Counted from the stretch's first letter, positions 48,439-60,222 are shown. The stretch is DNA of 64,000 nt from Epichloe hybrida (GCA_019022495.1 JAFEKR010000017.1:992001-1056000), one strand, 5' to 3'. Program-made: numbers and translations. The notes: generated from the sequence alone by a model not told the origin.

Positions 48439-49190
48439 CTAATTAGTAGTTAACTTCATAACTATAGATAAGCTAGGTATTATAAGAAAAGACATTTCTA
48501 CAGACACTACTGCCACTACCCCTTATTATACTATAACAGTTATTATGGTAGAGAGGTATGACTGCATAAGTATACTAAAGGGAGAGACTAGAATCCTAGT
48601 TATAGGCTTATTAGGCTTCTAAGGAATTAATCTATTAACCCTTAGGCTTAGGGATATAACTTAGTTATATCTATCTAGGATATTATTATTAATTGTTGAT
48701 TCTATTGTCCATTATAAGAAAACCAACCAAATAACTGAATCTATTGCTATAAGGCATTTATTTCAAACCTAACGTTAAACAACCTTAGCTAAGCTAGCTA
48801 ACACATCTATAACTTCTCTATAAATATTCCCTTTATCTAACAGACCTTCAATCTGTTTATATAAGCATCTATAGCTTGTTTTTTGCCCCCTTTATTATTA
48901 GTGCTATTTGCCCTATACTTATTAGTAAGAAAGAGAGATTACCTCCTTCCCTTCTTTTTATAAAAAACAGGAAGGATAATTCTAGTTAATTCATCATTAT
49001 TTTTCTCATTACTTTTACCTACTTTTAGCACTTCTATTGCTTTCTTTATTCTTATTAATTTACTCCTATTACTACTTTTTCCTTTAATAGTTAAAAATAG
49101 CAGAGGAATCTAGACCTTCTATAAGAGGAAGGGCTACTAGTAATAGCAAGGCTCTAATTATCACCCCTAAGAGACCTTAAAGGCATAAAT
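48439..49190 (+). other. Copia-A 5' leader
   Basis: Transcribed leader between the 5' LTR and the first gag-like sequence. It is shared by the copies at 60526-61430 and the minus-strand 25643-24950. No coding signal. The conserved string TTGCCCCCTTTATTATTAG lies at about 48892-48910. Confidence 0.5.
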
Positions 49191-50570
49191 TACCCCCATG
49201 CCTTCAATAGCTCACTTATGACTTCTTATATAACTAGAAAGAATCTATTAAGCTAGATCTAGACACTACTACATAGCTTAAGCTTAATAACTAAATTACG
49301 AGATTTATTAACCTTAGTAAGTATTAAGGATAGAGAGATAATAACCTATAGGAATCATTCTAAGAAGACTTTAAAGGCTAGTCTAAAGACACCTTTAAAA
49401 GGGTATCTAAGGATATTATTAGAGAATTACGTAATTCTTTATAAGATTATAGCGTTCTCGTTAGGCAAGGCCTAGGATATTTAATCCTAGTATTACTTAA
49501 GGAAGTGCTTTATTAAACCTTAATACCCCTTTAGTCACAGGAAAGATCACAAGAAAGACTATAATCTTCTAAACCCCTAGAACCTTAATATTAATAGCCC
49601 CGCTAGCCTACACTAGAAATTAACCTTCCCTAACCCTAGAGATTACTTAAACCCTCATAAGAACCCCCACAATAATCCCTATTATATTAACAGCTCTATC
49701 CAGACAATTATTATTAAGAACAACAAGTAGACTATTATTTATAATAAATTATACCTTTACAGCAATTCCCCTCTAAAGATTAGATTATAAAGAAGATCTT
49801 AGAGCTTATAAAGATATATAAGGATAGTAACCGCTATAGTAAAAAGCTATATAACTTCTTAACGCTAAAGATTACGCTCTTTAAAAACAAGTGTAATAGA
49901 ATTAACCTTCCTTAAACACATTATTAGAAGGCTTTCCTTATTATATTAATAGGTAATACTAAGTAATACTACCTTAATTACCTCTTTAGGAATAACTATT
50001 CCTATAAAGAGATAATTACTTACATCTGTTAGCGCTTTAAGATAGAAAGTAACTAGTAATTCTATTACTACTAATAGAGTAGTATAACATTAAAGAACAT
50101 AATTAAGAAGACCCTAATAAAAGCAAGCTTAATTACCTTAAGATTACATTATTAACCCTTAAGAAGATCTATAAAGGACTATACCCTGCTAAAATAGTAA
50201 ATACTAAGCTCTATAAGCAGGCCTTAAATACTATAGCTAGTGTGCCTAAATATTAGATAGTGAAATATATATACTCCCTAGGCTTTAAAAGTCTTACTAA
50301 AGACCTTTGTAAGGTAATTACTATTATAGAATTAAATAAGAGACCCTCCTAATACCTTTAGTACTAATAAGAAGACCCTCTAGAGGCTATATTTACTAAT
50401 TATTAGTATAGATAGTAATTATCCCCCTGCGGTAAAGGAAGTTATTATAAATAAAGCCCTAGGCTAAGTACTAAGCGCTACTTTATATGTGGCAAGAGTA
50501 GCTACTAGTTCTCTAATTACTTCGCTAAAGAATATTAAAAGGAAAAGGACCGCTAGTAGGCTAGCAAAAC
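49191..50570 (+). pseudogene. Copia-A gag remnant
   Basis: Gag-like region ending in a zinc-knuckle-like segment (RYFICGKSSY at about 50476-50505, with a stop where Trp is expected). A segment reading KDIIRELRNSLQDY-like, with stops, is near 49410-49445. Several in-frame TAA/TAG break the frame and the start codon cannot be placed. By family knowledge it formed the particle shell and bound RNA. Confidence 0.65.
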
Positions 50571-53500
50571 ATATTATACACCCCCTTTAGAGAAAAGATT
50601 CTAGGCATTCCTTACCTCCTATAAAGGGTAAAATAATAATAAGCCTAATAAAGGCTTAGGTAAGAATTAGGAAGCATATCTTATGGCTTATATAGAAGCT
50701 AAAGATAATAATAATAATATTAAGGAGCTACTATTAATAGCATATCTAAGTATTACATAATTCTTCTGTTTAGGACTATAGACTAACTATAACGCTGCTA
50801 ACGTTAACATCCTAGTAACCTTATATAATTAAGCCTTCTAACATGCATTCCTTAGGTAGGAGCTTTATAAGCCATAAGAGTGTAATAAAGGCTTAATTTA
50901 CTATATCTCTAAAGAACGCTATTCTAAAGAGGTCTTTAGAGGGATTATACCTAACACTAGCGCTATAGGAAAGTTAACTATAGAAGAGGTATAAGTAAAG
51001 GCTTTATAAAGATTAATGCCTTTATTAAAGGTAACCCCCTATAAACCCTAAATTATTACATTTAGCGCCAGATTAGTAGTTATAAGAGGAATCCTTTATA
51101 TACCCATAGAACTTAGAGAGCTTGAATTTTATGTCCTTAACATAGCTACCCCCTTCCTCTTCTTAATCACTAATATAGATAAAATATAAGTTAAGATTAA
51201 TAACCTTGCTAATATACTTATCTAAGGTAATAAGACTATACCTATTATATAATAATAGGGCTATCCTTAGTAGTTACTAGAAGTAAGAGAAATAGTTACG
51301 TTCTACCTTTTAGAAGGAGATATCCATTAATTATATTATTAACTTAGTTACCCTTCTATTTAATAACTTATAAAGATCCTTTACTAAGCTAGTCACAAAG
51401 TTAAACACTAGGTAATTAAGGAATTAACTAAAGTCTACTACTATTACTAAATACATAGAAAGGCCCCTGGTTAATTCAAGTTCACAATCAAAGATAACCA
51501 TGAATTTAACTACAAGATCATTATTAATATCATGCAGATTAATAGCCGACTAGTACTTCATATTATTAATTTAGTAACATTGTTCTAGGTAGCCTAATTC
51601 CTTAATCTAAGGAAGCAAAAGGCTTGAGATATCTAGGACACCATCTATGAATATTAGATTAATACTTATCTTAGACCTCTAGAATGGATTATATATAATA
51701 CTAGTAATAACTTTACTTCTACTAAGTTTAAGCACTATGCTTAACTAATGTTAATTAAGACTAATAAGATACTAATTAAAGCCTATAATAGTATTAGAAA
51801 GGTTAAGAGATACCACAGACCTTTACGCTAAGCTTATAATATTATCACAGACTTAATTAGGATAGAACTCACGCTAGAGCAATGCCTTTAAATAGCTATT
51901 AAAGTAATTAATAACTTTGCAGGCCTAAATAGTATTATCCTAACCCTACTAGTCTTTGGAGGCTACTTGTAAATAACAGATAAGTCACTACTAAGCATCT
52001 CTATTATTTAATATACTAAAGCAATTTGTAAAGCCACTAATAAAGTCCGCTACTATCTAGCTTTATAGCAGGTCTATAATGCCCTTAAAGCCTAGAATAG
52101 CCCTAATATAGCGCCTATATATTAGCTACCCCTGTAGGCTAATATACGCATATAAAGAGAGAAAGGCAGCTAGCATAGCCCTTATAAGCTACTTACTACT
52201 AACAGAGAGACCTATATAGTTAACATACCCTATAGCCTAGTAAAGTTCCGCTTTATAGTAGTAAAGCCCTACTATAAAGACCTATATATTACAGAGGGAC
52301 TAGAGTAGCAGGAGATAAAGCCTAATAATATAAAGGAAGAAGTAACTATATAACTAACCGCTATTACTAAAAGAGATCCCCTAATAGAAGAAGGTAAAGA
52401 GCTATAGGTACTAGCTAAGAGAAGATAAGGGAGACTAAGAAAGGCCCTTATAGTCTAATTTATAAGCGTAAAAGAGTCTAAAGAAGAAGCTTATAAAGCC
52501 TAGAAGGCCCTAAAGGGAAGCTATTAAGTTAAAGACTTACTGCCTTACCCTAAAGGAACAAAAGCAAGGAAAAGAAGACCTTATAGCCCTAAGAAAAACG
52601 TTAGCCTAATTTAGCTCTATGTACTTATAAACAAAGATTAGGAGGAGGCCTTCATTTAAGAAGCCATAGCTAGAGGGATGCTAAATATAGCATTCCTTAT
52701 AGTAAAGGAAGAGGCTAATTAGAACCTTGCTCTTTAACTCCGCTAAGAAAGGAAGATTACAACCCTAGGAAAACTCTTTAAGTAATTTAATTAAGCTAAG
52801 ATTAATGCTTTGTAAGCTTATAATGTGTTTAAATTCGTTAAGTACAACCTAGTAAAGCATAAAGATCATAGAATCTTCGATTCTTATATAGTTAGAGAGA
52901 TTAAAGGCAAAGGGACAGACTTACTATACAAGAAATCCCACCTTGTTATATAAGGCTATAATAACAAAGGAAAGGAATTTATCCTAACGCAATCGCTAAT
53001 AATTCAACAAGCAAGCTAATGACTCATTATAGCTATTGCTCTATCATTAAGAAAAAGAGGTATTTACCTTTAGATTCGCAATATCACATAAGCTTACACT
53101 CAATTACACACAGTGCTAACAAGGCTAATTATCATAAGGTTACTAAAGCAAATTATATATCTCTTTCTAGAAGGGACTATAATTAAATTAATTAGACCTC
53201 TTTATAGGATTATAAAGGCTAGAACCCACTAGTAAGCAACGTACTTCTATTACCACAGGGATAACCTTAATATAATAACCTTAACCTATAATCCCTGCTT
53301 ATTAATTATAGCCCTAAATAATAAGAATCTCTTTAGTATTATTAGAATGCAAACTAATAATACATTAGGACTAAGTAATAATAACTTCTTCTAAAAAGAA
53401 AAGAAAGAGCTCTAGAAGGCTAATTTCATAGCCAAAGAAAAGTAATAATTAACCGCTAAGAATCCCCTCATCTTTAATAGTTACATATTAACCTAGAACA

Positions 53501-54270
53501 CTAATAACTTACTAATATTAACCTAGAAAGGCTAGAGTTAGAAGATTAAGGAAGTTAATCCTTAATCCCTAATAGTAAAGCAAGACTACATAGAACAATA
53601 AGCTTAAGGAAGCTATATTATAACTATATATTAACTAAAAACTTCCTATAACCTATTAATTATAGCCTAATACTAAGAACCCTCTAGGGAAAATATTACA
53701 TGCCTTAATAAACACCTTAAGTAGCAGATTAAGAATTAATAACATAGACTATAATATATTCCTTTAGTTCTTAAGGAGGCAAAGCTCTTTATGTTTGTAA
53801 ATAGATTGCTTACTAATAATAAGGATCTGAGCTCATAGATTAGATACGTAATTATAATTAGTAACGAGATAATGCAAGACAATAATACCTTTATTATAAA
53901 AGGTAATATTATTATATATAGCTTAACAAAGAGTAAGAGAGTTACTTATAGCGTGCTTACCTCTAAGTTATATAGCATAGTTTAAGGCGTAGACATTACC
54001 TACGCGATTTCCACAACTCTATATTAGATTATGGATTAATTAAAGATACCTTGAATTCCTATGATTCTCTATACTAATTCTTTTTTATTATATAAATATC
54101 TTATAAAGCTAGGAACTATAAAGGAGAAGAGACTAATAATTAATATTATAGCTCTTTATTAATTATACAAAAGGCATGAGATCTATGAAGTTAAATAGAT
54201 TAATAGTAATAATAATCTAGCGGATGTAATAATAAAAGCATTGCTAAATTTATTACTTTCCTCTTTGATT
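50571..54270 (+). pseudogene. Copia-A pol remnant (PR, IN, RT, RNase H)
   Basis: Protease motif N-T-S-A at 50953-50964 (D-T-G expected). Pre-integrase region and integrase at 51430-52300: the first catalytic Asp is Asn (51568-51570), the second lies in the altered YNTS segment near 51690, and the Glu is Lys (51805-51807). RT starts near 52800 (IFDSYIVREIKGKG near 52873) and contains MQTNNTL at 53347. RNase H runs 53920-54260: SKRVTYSV, then SKLY where SELY is expected, and Y-T-N-S with Asp to Asn at 54076-54078. All changes seen are G-to-A or C-to-T on one strand or the other. The domain order protease-integrase-RT-RNase H identifies Ty1/copia. Confidence 0.9.
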
Positions 54271-54501
54271 AATTTAAACAAATTAATAATTCGTGTTAAA
54301 GGATAAGTAAAGAGACCTGTGATATTAGAAAACAGGAGCTTAGGCAAGGAATAACAGATTAATTTAATTAACCAATGCCGCAATAGCTAATTAAAGCAGC
54401 GAATTCCTATTAAGGGATTTACTAGTGTACACTTTCCTTTAATCTAATTTTTATTACGTTTTTAAGCTCTTTAGCCATTAAGGAAAAAGAGAGACTACTA
54501 G
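54271..54501 (+). other. Copia-A 3' untranslated region with polypurine tract
   Basis: Non-coding region ending with AAGGAAAAAGAGAGA (about 54480-54494) directly before the 3' LTR, the expected plus-strand primer. A short minus-strand open frame here is a shadow. Confidence 0.65.
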
Positions 54502-54761
54502 TGTTAATTCCTTTAGATGTTCATTGGTTTAATTATAGCTAAAGACTAGACTAATTATAGGTCTAGCGCGATGCACGCGATACGATTGGCTGCATTAATT
54601 CGCCACCCCCTCTTTTACCCTATATATGGATTTCGCTTACTTTTCTAGTATCTAGACTTTCCCTCTCTTCTCTCTCTTTCCTAGCTAACTAACTAACTAT
54701 CATTAACTTCAATCATACGGGATTACCCTTATACCTGCGCAGGACCTTGGTGTAACTAACA
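54502..54761 (+). repeat. Copia-A 3' LTR
   Basis: Begins TGTTAATTCCTTTAGATG and ends GTGTAACTAACA. It is more mutated than its 5' partner at 48179-48438 although both were identical at insertion. Confidence 0.95.
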
Positions 54762-54766
54762 ATTAA

Positions 54767-56640
54767 GAAAGTCTAATTATAAGGGTAAACCTATATTAAA
54801 TAAGGCGCTCCTACTAGAGCTTTAAAGGAAAATAGTAAATAACTTTATAGTAAAAGAAAAAGTACTAATATATTAAAGAAGTTATAGTATAATACTAGTC
54901 TTAGAACTTACTAAAGTAAGAGTAACCTAGGTGAAAGGCTAGTTAGCTGCTATAAATCTAGTAATAGGTTAGCTAAATAAGGGTAGTTTTAAGGAGAAGG
55001 TAGCGTGTGTCTAAGATATTAGTATAGTATAAGCAATTTAGGGGGCTATTATATTACTAAATCCTTACTAATCTATAGTAAATAAACTATTAGTGTAACT
55101 ACTATAGAAGGCATAGGACGAAGATCTAGATTTATAAAAGCGTAAAGATAAGGTTAACTCCTAAGTAAAAGGGAGGGGAAAGGCTAGTTTATAGTTATAT
55201 AGTATAAGGGGCTTTCTAATATATAAAGACTAGGTAGTTATTCTATAGGAGCTTATCTTATAATAGGAGCTTCTATAGCTATACTCTAATAATTTACTAG
55301 TAAGTTACTTTAGGACTAAACATACTCTTAAGCTACTCAAATATTACTATTAGTAGCTAGTAATAAGTAAAGCTATTTTAGACTATATATCTAGCTATAA
55401 AGTATACTAGTATATAGTAGCTAGGTAGTACTACCTATATAGAAGCCTTAAATCACTACTAATACTAAAGTAACTATAGGTAAAGATCTTAATAGACTTT
55501 ATTATAGGTTTACTACTAGTGTAACTAGGTAAGTAAGAAACTAATGTAATCCTAGTAATTATAGACTAATTTACTAAGTATACTATCTTCCTTCCTATAA
55601 AGACTATAATTAATATAGTAGAATTAGTAAAGTTATTCTATAAGGAGATTAAGCTATAATTTAGAGCGCTAGAGGGTATTATATCTAATAGAGAGTTAGT
55701 ATTTATAAGCTAATTCTAGTAAGAGGTATATTACTAGTTATATATAAAGTAAAGGCTTTTAATAGTATTTTACCCCTAAACTAATAGGTAAATAGAGAGA
55801 ATAAATTAGGTGCTTAAATATTACTTATAATACTTTATTAAAGAAAACTAATAGCTATAGCTAAAGCTACTCCTAATAGCTTAATTTACATATAATAATA
55901 CTATTAATAAAATAATAGGTTACTCCCCTAACTACACTCTTATAGGCTATTTACCTAACTTTTACCTAGCTCTTAAGGGTAAGAGTAAGGAGGGGGAGGT
56001 CCTAGAAGCTTATATATATATCTAGAAGCTACATAAGGTTAGGGAGAAACTAGTATATAACTAGGCAAGAGCTACTAAAGTATAAGTAAAGTACTATAAC
56101 TAATAATACTAGCTATTAACCTTAAAAAGAGAAGACTTAGTACTACTATTAGTAAAGAATATTAGACTTAAGGATATAAAATAGAAGCTAACCCCTAGAT
56201 TTATTAGGCTATTTTAAATACTTAATACTATAGGTAAATAAGCGTACTAACTAGCGCTACCTAATAAGTATAGTTAACTATATAATATATTTTACATTAG
56301 CTTATTAAAGCTATAGAATCACTAGGAAAACACCCTAGATAAGGATATACTAATACCTAATCTTAAAGATAATAATAATAAGTTTAAAGTTAAAGAAGTT
56401 AGGGATTATAGGAAAATATATAAAGGTAATAAATACCTAGTAAAATAGAAGGGCTAGCTAAGTAAATATAACTAATAGGTAGTAGTAGAAAATATAGAAG
56501 GCGCTTAATATGTAATTTAGGCTTTCTATTAAAGCAAAATAAGTAAGAAGCGTAGTAAAACATAAGTAATTTATAAGTAATAAGAAATAAGGTAATTATA
56601 AAAAAGGCCTAGCCTTATTAGCTACTATCACACTTTATTT
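54767..56640 (+). pseudogene. Gypsy-1 integrase and chromodomain remnant
   Basis: Resumes the Gypsy-1 frame after the Copia-A insertion. A zinc-binding region is expected around 55300-55450 but its His/Cys are lost. Integrase core: DFIIGLL near 55497, first catalytic Asp retained at 55564-55566, second changed to Asn at 55687-55689, and Glu retained at 55795-55797. The C-terminal segment (PRFIRLF near 56200, NIFYISLLKL near 56290) is followed by a chromodomain-like stretch at 56384-56520 (FKVKEVRDYR, NKYLVK, then stops where Trp or Lys are expected). Chromodomains in this family bind histone marks and direct insertion to heterochromatin. No frame is intact. Confidence 0.85.
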
Positions 56641-57876
56641 AAAAACCTTATTAAACTATTAACTAAATAATAAAATAAAAGATACCTAAAAGGAAGGAAG
56701 TCTTAAGGGAAACCCTTTTATAGTTACCCCCTTATATATTAAAATAACGCTATTATAAAGGAGGTACTTAGCACTCCCCTTATTTTCCTAAACCACTACC
56801 TCTATTACCTAGAAAAACTAGTGCTTTACTACCCCCTAGGGCATAAATCCTAGATTATAATATTATAGCTATAAAGTCATTTTTACCTTCTAGAAGTTAT
56901 AATATATAGCGTAGTTTAGCTAGGAAAAGTTAGTAAATAAGTAGTAAAAGAGAAGTAATCTATATAATTCCTAGGGCGAGAGTAGGAAATATAGTAACTA
57001 AAAGTTACTAGTATAAAATAATATACTAATTATATATAGCTAAAGTAGCTTACTAAGAAAGTAAGTAAAGACCTAGAGAATAAATAGTAAGATATACCTA
57101 ATAGACCTTAGTAGCCTTAGTTAAACTAAAGGAAATATAATAAGCTATATTAGCATAATTAAACCTTAAAATAAGGTTTAGATAATAAGTGCTAAAATAG
57201 TAGTAAGTTACTTCTAAAAATATATAGTCTTTAGGGTTATTAGGAACCTAATTACTTAAGGTATTTATTAAAGTTTTTACCTAATTAAGAATAGTAAGAA
57301 AATCTAGGAAATCCCCTTATATAGTTAGCATTACTTAGAGAGATATAGGTAGTTAGGGACTAAAAGAGTAAGGAATATAATATACTTACTATCTTATAAG
57401 TATTACTATATTTAATACACTAGATATAACGCTTTAAATGTTTTCCTTTAATATTAGTAGTTAGCGCGCTAGGGAATTAATAGTTAATCTAAGGGATATT
57501 AGGCTTAGCTAGAGAATTCTTCTTAAAGTCTGTGTAACCTATACGTGGATAATATATATAAGAATATCCTTTTAAAAGGATATTAGGGATAGCTATAATA
57601 ATAACACTCTTAACACTTTCCCTATCTAATTCTATTCTAATAATAAGGTAAGTATAAAGGTAAATTTATAGTAACTAATAATTTAATAGTATCTAAGGAA
57701 AAGTTACTATATATAAAAAAGGGAAAAGTTAGTAATATAATAGGAAGTTATAGGTAAATTTATACTTAAACACTAATATTATTTATTATTATTTTAGTAT
57801 AGCTATTACTTAGTAAATAGCTAGATAGTACTTACTAAAAGCTATTTAAAAGCCTAGCTAAAAGTAAGGGGGTAAT
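56641..57876 (+). other. Gypsy-1 3' region, function unknown
   Basis: About 1.2 kb between the chromodomain and the 3' LTR, long for an untranslated region. The base composition around 56690-56850 is coding-like (CCCCTTATA, CTACCTCTATTACC) but broken, so an additional 3' reading frame on either strand is possible. It ends in a polypurine run (AAAAGTAAGGGGG, about 57860-57872) before the LTR. No domain recognised. Confidence 0.45.
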
Positions 57877-58077
57877 TATAAGGCCTTACTTATAATACTA
57901 GCGCACTAGCGTACTACTAGGCAAGCGCACTATACCCTAGGGCTAGGTTTACGTAACACTAGTAAGTTACTAGCTATAAGTTAGTAACTCGTATATATAA
58001 CACACTTAGACCTAGTAACTTTAGTCAATATACGAGCGCCCCTATACCTCTTGCCTAGCTATCCCTTTGTTCTTACA
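57877..58077 (+). repeat. Gypsy-1 3' LTR
   Basis: Begins TATAAGGCCTTACTTATAAT (TG changed to TA) and ends TTCTTACA. It pairs with 44427-44628, from which it differs by transitions. Confidence 0.9.
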
Positions 58078-58296
58078 CTAATTATAGGTCCAGCGCGATG
58101 CACGCGACATGATTAGCTACATTAATTCGCTACCCTCTCTTTTCCCTCACACACGGATTTTGCTTACTTTCCTAGTATCTAGACTTTCCCTCTCTTCTCC
58201 CTCTTTCTTTCCTAGCTAATAAATAAAACTATTATTAACTTCAATACATTACAGGATTACCCTTTTACCTGCGCAGGCACCTTAGTGTAACCAACA
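58078..58296 (+). repeat. Copia-A LTR, 5' truncated
   Basis: Contains the family's GGTCCAGCGCGATGCACGCG, TCTAGACTTTCCCTCTC and final GTGTAACCAACA, but lacks about the first 55 bases. It is joined on the left to the Gypsy-1 LTR and on the right to Copia-B 3' sequence, so it had inserted into Copia-B. Confidence 0.8.
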
Positions 58297-58453
58297 ATTA
58301 TGATTTCCCTTTTATTAGCTACTACACGCTAAGATAAGCTATAAGTCCTTTTCCTTATATCCCCTATTAATTAAATTATTAATTTACCTTTCTTTTTTAT
58401 TTCTATAATTAATATCGCGCGTTAATAATTATATTAAAAGAGAGAGGTTCTAG
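58297..58453 (+). other. Copia-B 3' untranslated fragment
   Basis: Matches 3970-4135 (TTTCCCTTTTATTAG, CTTTTCCTTATATCCC, polypurine AAAAGAGAGAGG) and leads directly into a Copia-B LTR. The rest of that Copia-B copy is missing. Confidence 0.75.
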
Positions 58454-58740
58454 TGTTAGAATAAAGGTGATATTAATCGCGCGTTATAGCCGTAATTACC
58501 TAGCAAAAGCTTAGGCTACGCGTAGGCTATATATATAACCTGTAACCTAGCCTGTTAATTAGCTAGGAAATATAAGGCTATAAACACGCGGCCCCCTTTC
58601 CCTTCTATTATCACGGATTCTAGCTTTTGACTTCTCTTTTACACACATATAACGTAGCCTAGAATAGATAATCAATGATAATACTATTCTTCGGGCTCAC
58701 AACCTTATTATATTGAATTTAATACCCTGTGGAACTAACA
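58454..58740 (+). repeat. Copia-B 3' LTR
   Basis: Begins TGTTAGAATAAAGG and ends TGTGGAACTAACA. It keeps several CpG sites (AATCGCGCGTTATAGCCG). Confidence 0.85.
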
Positions 58741-59447
58741 TTAACCTTATAGTTATTTAACTCCTTATTTAAATTTAATAATACTAAGTAATAGAAATAC
58801 TATATAAATAATAATACTATTATAAGTTTTAGTATTATATTACTTAGTATAGCTAATATTTTATTATAAAAATATTATAATAGCCTTACTAGCCTCTAGG
58901 GTTTTAAGAAGTTATAACTTAATTATATTATTAAGAAATCTAATATTTTAGTAAAGCCTAGTAGTAATATATAAACTATGTTTATTAATTTTAAGTAATA
59001 AGGTTATCCTTTATTTATATTTATTAATATTTCTATAAGTCTAGTAAGCCTATAGGTTAGGAGTCTAGCCAAATTAGTAGCTAGTAAGTAATATAAGTAT
59101 CTCTTTAGAATATTACTTATTTATAATTTATTTATAAGTTTATAAGTATACTATAAGCTGGCTATTTATAGTAATATTATAATAAAAATATAAGTAATTT
59201 AGTAAACCTTTTCTAAGTTTATATATAATACTTATTTTATATATATAAAATTAAAGGCTTTAATTTAAGTTATATTATTCTAAGTATAATAAGGTAATAA
59301 CTTTACTATAAGCTATAAGAAATTACGTAATAGTAATAACCTAGAAGTATTATAAATATAGTTTATTAGGCTCTTTAAGCTATTAATATTTAAGAATTAA
59401 GTTTTTATTTTAGATAATATAAGAAAAGAAATTCTATTACTTACTTA
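58741..59447. other. Unassigned AT-rich sequence
   Basis: About 700 bases, very heavily mutated, not repeated elsewhere in the window as far as I can see. Stops occur in all frames. It resembles the degree of decay of Gypsy-2 and may be a gag-side fragment of an old LTR element, but I cannot show that. Confidence 0.4.
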
Positions 59448-59473
59448 CAAAGCATTGCACTATAATGTGTATT

Positions 59474-60222
59474 GATTTTTAATTTTTTTTGGGGTCATTG
59501 GCTGTGGCCAATGCATCTAATTTTCAAGGAACCAAAAAAATTACTAGTAATACCTAGCTAGTGCCACATATAACAACCAAATTCAATAATTACTATAGTG
59601 TTAAGTAAAACATAAAAGAAATAAGCTTTAAGCTATAAATTTAAGGGCTAAAAAGTTAATACAAAGTTTATAACAAACTTTATGGCTACAATTACGTAAG
59701 AGTCATAATTCATAACCATAGTCAAACTCAAATCCATTCGAGTTTTACTTACAGCATAAATTAACGTAATTCCCCCTTCCTCTGCAACCATGTTTGTTCC
59801 ATCTCTCTATATCTCTTCCATCTTATAACTTATCCTTCAAAGCTCCAAGGCAAACCAAAAAAAAACATAACTTATCCTCACTTAACTCCACTCCAATTCA
59901 AAACGCACTACACAATCCACAGGTAGGTCAAGGGCTACTAATCAACTAATTGACAACTAACTGATCAGAAAATAGTATAGCTAAGGGTGACCACAAGCTA
60001 GGGGCTATAACCACTAGGCTATAGAACCTAATAGCTATCCAAAAATCCAAGGAAATTCCAGATAAAAAGGAAATTCAAAAAACTGAAGAAAACATCAAGG
60101 AATTCAGGAAAAGTAAGAAGAAGAAAGGAAATAAAAGCTAGAGAAGAAGGCTAGATATTTGGAAAAGGTGTTGAAAAATAGAGATCTATAATTTAAGCAG
60201 TTTTACCTCGTGCCCGGGAGGG
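59474..60222 (-). mobile_element. SINE-like retroposon, copy 2 (best preserved)
   Basis: Flanked by perfect 14-base duplications CTATAATGTGTATT (59460-59473 and 60223-60236). On the minus strand it starts CCCTCCCGGGCACGAGG and ends CCCCAAAAAAAATTAAAAATC, an A-rich 3' end. It keeps CpG and CpA dinucleotides and is one of the least mutated pieces of the window. A tRNA-like A-box (TAGCCTAGTGGT on the minus strand, within 60002-60028) lies about 200 bases from the 5' end; the B-box is weak or absent. Near its 3' end is a perfect hairpin (59496-59513). It shares a 200-base module with 27194-27392. No protein is encoded. Confidence 0.7.
59496..59513. other. Perfect hairpin near the 3' end of the SINE-like element
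   Basis: CATTGGC, loop TGTG, GCCAATG: a 7-bp stem with a 4-base loop. In copy 1 the corresponding site (about 9308-9323) reads ATTAGC, TATA, GCTAAT, still self-complementary after mutation. Confidence 0.75.

Larger units (their letters stand above)
48179..54761 (+). mobile_element. Copia-A, full-length copy inserted in Gypsy-1
   Basis: LTRs of 260 bases at 48179-48438 and 54502-54761, with the perfect duplication ATTAA at 48174-48178 and 54762-54766. Length is 6,583 bases. It interrupts Gypsy-1 between RNase H and integrase. Best reference copy of the family here: all domains can be followed, although every active site examined has lost Asp or Glu. It cannot be active without help. Confidence 0.95.
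44427..58077 (+). mobile_element. Gypsy-1, complete from LTR to LTR, with nested insertions
   Basis: Direct LTRs at 44427-44628 and 57877-58077 frame a Ty3/gypsy element of chromodomain type. Removing the nested Copia-A (48179-54761) and the insert at 45155-45605 leaves about 6.6 kb. The order is gag, protease, RT, RNase H, integrase, chromodomain, and a 1.2 kb 3' region. The 5-base flanks (TTAGG and CTAAT) do not match and both flanking sequences are Copia-A in opposite orientations, so the original target duplication is gone. Confidence 0.85.

Noticed and set aside
54183..54383. 66-codon open frame on the minus strand
   Set aside because: Antisense to the end of Copia-A RNase H and its 3' untranslated region.
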